From: Dipylidium caninum
Taxonomy: Eukaryota > Platyhelminthes > Cestoda > Cyclophyllidea > Dipylidiidae
Reading direction: 5' to 3'
Length of the DNA: 64,000 bases
Assembly (NCBI GenBank): GCA_017562135.1
Contig: QEYB01001401.1
Location: forward strand, 1-64,000
Both the position numbers and the translations under genes were made by a program. Below, piece by piece: positions 34,044-43,866 of the stretch (its first letter is position 1; each line of letters opens with the position of its first letter). The notes beneath the pieces are model-generated. The model did no database searches. It was given only the letters and a program-made list of their open reading frames with translations, and was not told where the DNA came from.

Positions 34044-37000
34044 ATGCCGTGGATTATCGCGATTGACTGGTCCTTTCAAATGCTACGACCGCTACCTCAT
34101 AGCAAGATAAATTTTTTCACACAATCCAAATCGATTGCAAAGGTCGTCCTGCGCAAAATATTGGAGTGTGACCCTAACAACATTGTCTCTCTAGTAGGTG
34201 GTAATCACTAAACATTCTGGGGTTTATAAGATCACAACATCAACCGACGACAGGCTTTCCTGCTCGGAGTTTACGAACTCATTGTCTACTTTGGAAGCAG
34301 CTATTGATTCCTATCCAAATCCCGCATCGAAAGCTTGTATTCTTAACAAATTTCTACAGACCTTGGTAAATTTAGTGAAAATCGAGTTCACCAAATTTAA
34401 CATTTACCAACATTTACGTGTAGGCACATTGTTATATATTACGATTTCGAGCTTTAGGTTCTTATTATTACCGAAGCGTCCATCGAAGCTAATTCTGACA
34501 ATGTGCCACCAAATGATATTTCTTCCCTACTTTTTGAGGAAGTTACGTGTTTTGTTCTTAATTTGTCCAACGTTAAAGTAAGATGTAGTTCTGATGCGTA
34601 AGCTTAGTGACGAATGAATTATTTAGTTTCCTAATCCGATCCCCTTTGGACGATACTTTGAGGACTTTCACGTTATCGAAAATGCATCCGCGCTTACAAA
34701 TGCCGCTCTAGCGGATGCTATAATGGCTCTTCAGCACTGTGAACTGCACTCTCCGGGTTTTATTGCCTGTGGACATCTTACTGTCCCCGTTACTTTGGCG
34801 CCGTCACTATGCATTCGTAAATGGAAGCAATCGGAATCTTTTCAAAAAGACTTCCAATTTTTCGTGGAGATCTTTGGTTTTTTGCTGGTTAATGATATTA
34901 GCCATCCGCCTATTGCTAGTCGTCACACCATCATCTACTGCCCAGGTACGACTTTTAGCCGCCCATCCCAATTGTCTATTTATTTATGTCGATACCTCTA
35001 ATACGTCTCCTAACCATTCATCTTTATATTCATTGATTTCGTGTTTATCTTTTAACCAATTCGGAACTAAGTGTCCCACAAATCGTTTATCTTTTTACCT
35101 TTCCTATTTTAGTCCTAGCTATCCTTTACTCAGCTTGTCCATCCTTCAATCTATTTATATAGTATACGTTGTCGTAGACTATTAGCCCAGTCGTAATTTA
35201 ATTTATCCTTTTTTGTCATTAGTCTTTGATATCTGGGTCGTTTCCTTATTCTTGAATTTAGTTCGTCTAACAAATCTTTTTTTCTGCTTATCTACCCATG
35301 AATTCATTAATTTTAGGCTGTAAGCTATGAAATGAGCGTTTTTGTATAGTCTGTGTTAAGTTGCGACTGCAAGAAATTATTTTAATGCGCGATCTATATT
35401 GTTATATACAAGTCTTAAAAGATTTTTTCTTCCTGTAAGCTTTTTCCGATTGTATATTCCGTCTTTTTACACTTCATCAAAACCAGGTCGAAACGGTTTA
35501 TATATACTTTTCTTTTACGAATTAAAATTGAACCACAGAGTATCTCAAGCTGGGAGAGACAGTAATGAGACATTTAGAGGTGGATTTACTACTGAACAAG
35601 TGCTCGATATTCATTGAAACATTATCGTTTTGGCTCCTTCACCGGACCATGTTGATACCGAGGAGGAATTAAGGGCGACTGTGGAATCTGGTATAAGCAC
35701 AAAGCCAACCTTGAACTTGGAGTATGTTAAAACATTCCCGTACGATAAGGAAAAAAGTGGCCTCGTGTGCCTCGTGTGCCACACGAAGTGACGCAAATGC
35801 AGATGATTGACAGCAGGAGCAAATGAGCATGGTAACGACCGACCGCTTAAGGCCTCAATTGCTGTTGACAGATTAAACAACTCTTCATCCGATATTCCAC
35901 CGACAGATTACTGCCTTTTTTAATTAAAATGTATTTTTAAGGCAAAAATTGCAGTAATCAAAGTGCTATTATAAAACTTTGGATCGTGTATTAACTCTAG
36001 TGGTATTTTGTTTCAAAAAGGCATATAGGACTTGCCAACTTGTTGATAGAAAGTCGTTGATGCCAATGGAAATCATTTGGATTGGTTGTACTAAATAATG
36101 TGAAAATTGTCCTTGTTTCCTAGTTATATTAAGCACCCCTTTCATAGTTTCCAACATGAAGTTATACTTTTTATGTGCCCTACCTATCTTCTATGTTAGT
36201 TATATTTCTCTTATTAAATTTTGGATGCATTAACCATCTTATTCTTGCCCTCGTTCGTTCATTGACCTGTTTAACCATTCATCTAGCAAATGATTCGCAC
36301 CCTTCTAGTAGTATCTGTCCTTTCCGCTTTCTGACTTTAGATCGTTCTCGTTTAACTCTTCATTCACATTGAATGGTTGACTTTGGTTGCTCTTGATTCT
36401 TACAGGGGAAGATTCTTCCGGTGATTCTCGTGGTGTGGAGGTGCTGAGAGTCATGATGGCGGCGCTGGGCGTCTCAGAGACTGTAGGAATGGCCAATGTA
36501 TATATCCAACCTTACACAAACATCCCGGAAGTTACCAAAATCTCGGATGAAGCTGTCGAACTCCCTGGGGGTCGGATATTTCTCACCCACGGGTTTATCA
36601 GTCGCTTCAGTGCACGTCGAGACGGTGTCCTTCTGCTTTCTCTGTTTAGTGAAGGCATGGAAACCTTTTGGATTCAAATTCATCTTCAGCTTATCAAACC
36701 GTTTGTAAACCGTGAAGTTTCTGCCCTGATTTTTTGATCTAAACTGTCTTAGAATTACATAGTATGTGGTTGAGTCGCTTTTTCAGAATTCATTCGTGCA
36801 TCAACTATACTGCACTTGAGAGATGCTGCTAAGAAATAACAACCAACCACGTGTGTACCGTAAATTTATTTTCCCGAAGCCAAGTTAGTTTCTCGTGCAA
36901 ACCGGTATTGGAGTTTCTGTTAATATCCCTCAAGCCGTACCATCGCTTGTAAATGACGAGAATCTTGTTAAGGTCAACAGTCATAATAGTGCTTGACTTA

Positions 37001-37877
37001 CTCTCATTCTCTTATTTCCTCAATTTTCCAGTAAGTCTGTAATTCTTGCCCCTTTTGTGATTTTACAGGCAGTGAGGTTGTGGAATGGTTGGGCCAATTT
37101 GATTATCTCGCTTCGGTGGCAGATTTTGAAGGCAAAACGGTCTACAATGCTGCAGAACACGTAACCCCCTTTCCAGTTTGCGTGGCCGAACAATTGAGCT
37201 ACGTTATGCCCTCAGCCTCGACTCCGGGTGAGCTCTACACAAATTTCTCTGTTTATTTTTTAAATTCTTCTTTTTTGACAAATGTGTCATTTTCTCAATT
37301 TATTCTCTATTTAGGTGGGTCGGACTTCCACTACATGAACTGGGCAAATACAACCGGTGGACCATCGGCGGATATTTCTAAGGTTCTACGACTGGCGAAG
37401 CGCTTACCAGAAAAAACGGACATTTTCCTGAAGGTTGGTAATTCATTCAATCACTGTTTCTCGCGCCTCCCTGAACGCAACATTTTGATTCGTTGTTGGG
37501 CATTGTTTCGAGAGTGATTCTACCTCTCCCAGTTGCGATCTCATTGGAACATTGGTGCGTCTTTGTTGTTAGTTCAACTCGAGGAACTAAATAGCCTCGG
37601 CGTCTCCCTGAGATTATTTAAAACTGAGCGTACAAATGCATATGGGCAACTGTGCAAATGAGAGGTTTTTATGTTCTTACTGTCACTTCTTTTCTTTGTT
37701 CTTGTTTCTTGGATTTTGTAGGAACTAAGTCGTTTGGCGTCCTTATCCCAGGCTATTGGCTGGTCTCAATTACTTGAGACCTTGAAACCCCTTCTCGTGG
37801 AATATCTACCGCCAAATTTGGATGGAGAGCTTCTTTTGAAGATCTTACGTGCTGAAACACCCAATTCTAAAAGTTGA
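34044..37877 (+). CDS. INTS14: Integrator complex subunit 14 (INTS14/VWA9)
   Basis: Subunit of Integrator, the nuclear complex that processes snRNA 3' ends and attenuates transcription; INTS14 pairs with INTS13 and contacts INTS10. Eight exons: 34044-34193, 34231-34365, 34458-34577, 34627-34945, 36406-36648, 37069-37227, 37315-37433, 37722-37877, with all phases compatible, giving 466 residues (human about 518). Residues 1 to about 200 are the VWA domain, starting MPWIIAIDWS as in the family. Then come the conserved ACGHLTV and NDISHPPIASRH of the beta-barrel region, and RLPEKTDIFLKELSRL in the C-terminal helices, all closely matching vertebrate INTS14. The metal-site motif DxSxS reads D8-W-S10-F-Q12, with the last Ser replaced. 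The first intron is only 37 nt. Intron 6 (37228-37314) is 87 nt with no in-frame stop. Exon 5 could instead end at a GC donor at 36655. Confidence 0.93.
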
Positions 37878-38796
37878 AAATACTCTCTTGTACAGTGTGG
37901 AATCGTCTTTCATTTACTTTTGCATTTTTTCTCCATCTGAGAGGTAAAGCACGCGAGTCCAGGGTATTTTTAAATACAGAACTACTCGTGCATGTGAGCA
38001 CGATTGTTTCGTTTTCATTCTTTAAAAGAACTAATTCTTCAATGTTATCTAAAAGTCTTACCGAACATGAAGCAATGCCTAAATGCCAAGCCAATTCTGG
38101 ATAATCGAGCTTATTTTGAGTCCCATTTGTTTTAAATAGTGAGGAAGTGTATAATGGGAAATACACTTGCTGTTTAGTGTCGCTGCGCATGTATTTCGAG
38201 GCTCTAATTTGGGGTCTTCGTTTCCCGTCTCCTTCAGCGCGATGGCACTATCTGCCGGGTAGGATCCATCACTGTTTATATGGTGATGTTGAAATGCAGC
38301 TAGTCTCGTCAGAATGATAAAAGTTAGTCTCCCCATTCAAGTCACGTAGAAGGAAAGAGGATTGCCATGGAATGGGTGTGGAGTATGCCATATTTCACAC
38401 CCAAGGGCGGAAAAGATGCTTCGTTTTTCCTTCCCTTGCCATCGACTTCCTAGTGATAAACGCTAAAGGCATTGAACTCCAAAGGGATGGTTGTCTCGAG
38501 AAACTACGATTATTCTACTTAGGGGGATTTGGCGCCCGCGCTTTCACTCCGCCTTTTCACGTGGTTTGAAGTGTAAACACGAAAAGTGGAATTTCCTGTT
38601 ATTGTGCTCATAATGAAATCTCGGTATGCTTGGCGCGCACTCACCTCGAAGTCGTTCTTCATGTAGGATGAATTTTCGTATTCAAAAGCTTTAGATTATA
38701 CAATGAATTTCTTTTGTATTGTTTACATGGGTTGTATCTCGTGACAAAAGTAAATGTTCCCTTTTAATATCACATATCACGAGCAAAGGAGTGACA
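37878..38796. other. Intergenic sequence after INTS14
   Basis: I found no clear AATAAA just after the INTS14 stop. A short frame from ATG 38367 is open for 28 codons only. Nothing else can be supported. Confidence 0.4.
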
Positions 38797-39111
38797 ATGT
38801 ATCGGCTGTTAAATGAGCTTAATCATTTCACCAAAGAGATTTGCTCAAAAAATGGGTATGATGGACATTGGGTCACTCCGGAAAAACGTTTAATGGAGGA
38901 GAGTAGTGCTCACTTTGGTAAATGCAAAGCGGAACACCTCCATAATTTTGATGGTTTCAGAAGTATCCCCAAGTGTAACGTCAGCTTATATGGTAGTGTG
39001 TATATGACGGGCATGATTTGTGAGAAAATTATAATTCCAGAGCTCCCCGACGTCTATTTCAGTTTGCTGGAACCTATCCACCCTTTTATGATGCGTTTTA
39101 CTGACTTATAA
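38797..39111 (+). CDS. Small ORF of unknown function
   Basis: An uninterrupted frame of 104 residues from the first internal ATG (MYRLLNELNHF...), open further upstream to about 38719. Composition is balanced, with scattered cysteines (KCKAEH, PKCNVS, ICEKI) and no membrane segment. The stop codon TAA overlaps AATAAA at 39111-39116, and a second AATAAA lies at 39208, so this could be a real terminal exon or an intronless gene with a very short 3' UTR. I recognise no domain. It may be the last exon of an unseen gene between INTS14 and the GRAMD2-like gene. Confidence 0.38.
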   Translation: MYRLLNELNHFTKEICSKNGYDGHWVTPEKRLMEESSAHFGKCKAEHLHNFDGFRSIPKCNVSLYGSVYMTGMICEKIIIPELPDVYFSLLEPIHPFMMRFTDL

Positions 39112-39547
39112 ATAAACCATGAAAAGTCTGTGTGCAATTAATGTTGCAGGACAGTCAATTAATGAAATAGGCTTGTGACTTTTCTTGCTATATGATGATG
39201 GTGTGTAAATAAAACCTATTTTTATTACGATCTGTACTCTCAAGCATGATGTTACTCCGTGGAGATTTGTTTTACTCTATGTACGTGTCGGACTAAAACA
39301 GGCGTTTAAGACGTATTCAATCCTACATATAAACCTTCACGCTTCAGTAATTTGCGGCAGATTTTAAAATAAGATCTATTTTTGTCCAAATTGCTGCCAG
39401 TTTATTGCGATTGCACTAAAATAACTCTTGTTTGTGTGCGTCAATAGAAGCACCACCTAGGTCGATCGTACGATATGCGACGCTATATGTGCCATCGGGT
39501 TCTCGGGTGGTCCTGATTCCACGCACTAGCTTGCTCTATTACATTAA
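39112..39547. other. Intergenic sequence before the GRAMD2-like gene
   Basis: Contains AATAAA signals of the preceding ORF at 39111 and 39208. An in-frame TAA at 39545-39547 directly precedes the GRAMD2-like start codon. Confidence 0.5.
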
Positions 39548-41649
39548 ATGTCAATGAACAGGTGGAAGTATTTACACCCGAAAAGGTATTACTTCGCTTA
39601 GTGCCCACTTTTTACAAGTAGGTTGTCATTCCCCGCCAAAAGGCTCAGAAATAGTACTGATTTTTCCACGAGCGACAAGTCACTTGTTTTGCTCGATGAA
39701 GGTATGCCGGCACTTAGTCCATTTTTGTATTGTTAAGAAGCTTCATCTCCGTCAAATACATTTGATGAGAAAGATTCTACTGATCCGGGGCAGAAACACT
39801 CCATTCTTAAGTTTCGCTCGGCCGTTACTCTCAACGACCCTGATTTGCTCTCGAAGTTTGGAGAACTATTCCAAAAGGATTCATCCGAAACTCTTTTAAA
39901 GCGCTACAGGTGTTCCTCCGGCACGCAATCTGCCTTGAGCTTTGGAAAACTTTATGTAACTAGTAACTTCCTCTGTTTCGTTGAAAGTAAAAGAAAAACC
40001 CTTCAGGTATGGCAGTCTTGAGTCATCGTTATGAAATGCCTAGGTGGTTATTAGAATGGAAGACGTGGAACGCTGGGAAACAGATTATACAAGCGTTGAA
40101 ATCCATGTGTACAACCAGGTTCCTTAAATTCATTTTTAAACTGAATTGATCCCCGGAGACTTTGCTTCATTCTCTTGATTTTCTTAAGGTTCACACCTTC
40201 TCGGACTTTAATGTAGACTCTGGGGTGGCTTTTATTTCCAATTATCTCCGCCTGACAGTGAAGCCGAATTCTGTTGCTACCTCGGGTCCTTCGCCTCAAT
40301 CCTCTTTTTCATCCCTCCCGCCCAGAAGAAGCTTAACCCCCCCGGCATCCCCAGCTCCTGATGGGAAGGCTTATGGTAGGTTCATTTATTTTTTGAGTCA
40401 TGTTGGATTTGATTTTTTTCTACTCCTTTATTTATTTTTAGCGGCTGAGTGTCTGGTTCCTGCACGACAATCAACATTTTCGGCTGTGGATGTGGCATTC
40501 GAATCCATTTTCGGCGGTCAAGGCCTGTCAGCCGTTTACGAGGTCGCCTATCAAGCCTCCTGCATCCCGCTGCTCATCCTCATCCGGGTTCTTAGCTTTG
40601 TTGCGTCTTTGGCCACCAGCTCATTGCAAGCGGCTCCCTTCAACTTCCAACCACCTCGGGCTTTCAAAAATTCTGTCGTCTATTTCGTGTTAGTAACTTT
40701 TTGGTCAAATGACAATTTTTACTTTATTGTCGCTTTTGCCTGACGATTGGTTTGAAATCCGTTATTACACTGCACTATATGCGCAACCTTTTAGGGCGTG
40801 CAGTTGTTATCAGTTCACTTCATTTTCCATAAAATTATGCATTTTAGCAAGACCTCGTAGTAAAACTCCGTTGTAGGTCGATCCCCTTTTCAAACCTTTT
40901 TTCATAATGTTACATGACTCGCAAACCATCCTAGAAGCATTATTCCCCATAATTAATTCTAGTTCCCTTCTGTGTTTGGTTATTTGCCGCAATTTTTGGC
41001 TTTGATATGTCAGGTCTAATCCGATATCCTGAGTCCCATTAAGTTGCCTTAGATGCACTGAGATACACGCACTTCGAGTTGGTAGAGACTTTGCAATCCA
41101 TCTCGTGGAACTGTTGGAATTACTTTAAACATATGACCTTCGTATGTGGCAATGTCACTTAACCGTTGGCGACAACGTCGACTAGCTCAGTTGGTCGTAG
41201 ACGCCCTGCCGTGATCAAGCCTCAGTGGGTCTAACTAAATGGCTGCGTGAAGTTCAACATTTTGCCATCTCTACAGGTGTCAATTCAACAGGATTTTTCT
41301 AGGAAACGGCACCAATTTCGTCGGAAGTAGTGTAACTTTTCCCGTATAGACGACCTTTCTGTGAATCTGCGACATGGCCCTACCATACTTTCTTACGCTT
41401 TTTAGATTCCTCTTTCTAGCAGCCTCGATAGCATACTTATACTATCGGCTTGAACAGATTCCACTATCATCTTCAGTGAGGACGACTGGGACTCAAGATG
41501 ACAAATCGGCCCAGGCTGATTGTAGAAGTGAATTTCAGAACCTCGCCAATTCTATTCAGTCCCTTTCACAGAACCTTCAGCGGCTTGAAGATAAATTGAC
41601 GCCCGGTTTACTTAAAACGCCCTCTAAACTTCGCGAGCACCCAACCTAA
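39548..41649 (+). CDS. GRAMD2-like GRAM-domain membrane protein
   Basis: Membrane-anchored protein of the GRAMD2A/2B type; in animals these sit in the ER and bind plasma-membrane phosphoinositides at contact sites. Exons: 39548-39585, 39622-39701, 39738-40006, 40044-40118, 40189-40375, 40442 to about 40686, phases consistent; three introns are 36-37 nt. A Ser/Asp-rich N-terminal part (to about residue 75) leads into a GRAM domain with LSKFGELF, FGKLYVTSNFLCF and VVIRMEDVERWE, followed by a Ser/Pro linker. The terminal ORF (41374-41649) has a membrane segment (FRFLFLAASIAYLYY) and a short coiled coil (SIQSLSQNLQRLEDKL), the same order as the GRAMD2B C-terminus. How exon 6 joins it is unresolved: the best acceptor (ends at about 41404) needs a phase-2 donor that I cannot find in exon 6. 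The last ORF could therefore be a separate small protein. No VASt sterol-transfer domain is seen. Confidence 0.75.
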
Positions 41650-43548
41650 TCTGTTTCTTTCATTCCTTCTTTATTCTTGCATGATAGTCGATAATTTTTC
41701 TACTGGCCGAGCCGGGCAGCCCTTTTCTCATTTCTCTTCATAAGTTGGTGGATTGGTGGAATTAATACTTTCAAAATTTATTCTTACCAACCCAACATTG
41801 ACCCCCATATTCTGAGATGACAATTTTTTCCAAAACAATCCATAGAAGTAGCCGTAGTACCGATCTCTACTCCCTTGATTGGTTGACTTCCCCTTGGCCT
41901 CTTGGCAGCGACCACAGTGCAAATCGAATGTGGAAGGGGAAGGAATGGGAGTTAGAAGTAAGGAAGGAGGCGGAGTTGTGCTCCACTGAAACAGTATGTC
42001 TCTAACGCCTTCAGTTTTCCAGCTTCTCTCCAACTAGGCGCTAATGCCACCGGTCGTCAGGTACCTTAAGGAGTCTTGTCATTTCTGCCGCTCCAGTGCT
42101 AAGTAGTGCCACAATACAGCTAACCCATGTGGTCGCATTGCAGGCGTTGCGTAAACAACGAGGAAGTGCTCGCGCCGCTGCGATGTCACAGGCGATCATG
42201 CTGCTTGCGAGAGGTTTTAACTGCTCCGGAGCGGGGCAGTGTCTGTTTTAAACAACGACATGTATCATCTTACGTCTACGGGTTGGGGGGAGTTGCGCAC
42301 GTTCACCCACACAACCGCGTGGACATAGCTTCGACGTAACCTACGAAGAGGATAGTAGAAGGAAGACACTTGGTAGACAGGGATGGCTACGGGTATTTTG
42401 CATCTTCAGTTGGGAAGGGGCTCGGCTGACATGCTTGCGATGGATGAGCTGTCAGCCGCCAATGCGACGTTCGGCCGGCGTGACATTTGCATTTGCATGG
42501 GACACATGGGGGAATTTCATTAGACAAACACGCAGAGATGTGAAGGTGGGCGGTTTGGTGGACAAGAAGAGCGACAGCAACGGATTAAGCTAAGCCAACA
42601 AAAGGCGGGATGGAGAGGATGGGCGTCTTAGAGTTTTGGGGGGGGGGGGGGAAGAGGGGGAAACACTTCGCGTGGCTTGGTGCTCTGTTATCACTCCACT
42701 CGGTGGGAGAAGAGCCGAGTGAAAGTTGTCTCACGGTCTCCTCTCGACCCGCTGTGCCAGAAGCCAAGGAGATGTGTGAACCTCGCCGTCGCATTTGGTA
42801 CCTTCGCAACCACCGCCAATCATCCGATTCGCTGCTATGCCTACACCGTGATGGTGTTCGTTGGATCTCACCCCGCAGGCGTCGTTGAGGAGCGATAGGT
42901 CGTGTCCTCTGGCTGTGATTGCACTACTACACACTCACCGCAATCCCCCCAAGGGCGAGCGATTGCACCTCCTCACGATGTAGTAGAAGTAAGGAAACCG
43001 TCAAGCAATGGAAAGAGGGAGCAGAGGCCAAGGTCGTGGCAAAAACAGGACCAGGAGTTGAAAATGAGAGCAGAGTGGAAGAGATCGAAGAGGGAGCGGG
43101 GGTAGAGGAGGGGGAGATGTCACTTGCTACCGGGTCTGCCTTGCATTCGGACGTCGGTGCCGGCGTCATTGGATCCATTCCATACGCCTCACCTGTTGCT
43201 GCCTTAAAGCATCTGTGAGACAAGCCTCGGGGCGAATTCACAGCATAACACTAAATTAGAGCGAAATTAGCGTCCTTAAGCTACTGTTACCCCCCACACT
43301 ACCATCAGAGTCGCCAAAAGTAACTAATTGACCAGCACACACACACACACACATTAACACTTCGTAGGTTGAGTGCAGGTTCATTTCATGCAAAATATCC
43401 ACACACCGTCGACTAGAACATGAGTACTTAAAGCTCTCTCCATCCTCCTCTCTTTTTTGATTGGTCTCGGCGTTGTCCGTCAAATCACTTGCCACTTCGC
43501 CTTCAAGGCTGTCCACGCTGCCGACTTGGACAGCCTTCAGAGGGGTTT
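41650..43548. other. Intergenic sequence, no clear gene
   Basis: A run of 14 G lies at 42638-42651 and a short CA repeat at about 43336-43352. ORFs at 42.6-43.2 kb overlap on both strands and have no recognisable domain. Confidence 0.45.
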
Positions 43549-43866
43549 TTAGTTGCAGCAAATGATCCAGAGCCTCTGCTCGTCCCCGGGGATACTCTTA
43601 TGCAAAACACACTTCATCCCTTTCAACTCGAAGCCTTTGGACTCAACAGTGCTCCGAGTCAGGCTCACATCCCATTTCTGCGACCGAGCGGGGTTGGAGT
43701 AAATGAAGTACGCATCGCGGACCGCGTCGAATCGCAGTTTGTCGTAGAGACAGAATTCATGAAGGAATTTGTCGGCCACCACCGGAAGACACGAGGTCAG
43801 CAGAAGGAGGAGAAGCCGAGGGGAGGCGAGATGAAGCTGAGGTGGACGGTGGAGAGACAGCATCAT
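43549..43866 (-). CDS. Possible secreted protein, minus strand
   Basis: A 105-residue minus-strand frame from a double ATG, with an in-frame stop upstream. Residues 1-30 form a plausible signal peptide: a positive start, then PRLLLLLLTSCLPVVA, with cleavage expected before DKFLHEFCLYDKLRF. The remainder is a mixed globular-like sequence with three more cysteines. A donor (GTGAGC after KWD, at 43678) and an acceptor at about 43535 share phase 0, so the real product may skip the end of this ORF and continue into an acidic exon (AVQVGSVDSLEGEVASD). The family is unrecognised. The + strand is also open here for 134 codons, which weakens the case. Confidence 0.38.
   Translation of the reverse strand: MMLSLHRPPQLHLASPRLLLLLLTSCLPVVADKFLHEFCLYDKLRFDAVRDAYFIYSNPARSQKWDVSLTRSTVESKGFELKGMKCVLHKSIPGDEQRLWIICCN

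Noticed and set aside
41176..41245. Functional tRNA gene
   Set aside because: The A box is perfect but the D stem does not pair and no proper T arm is present.
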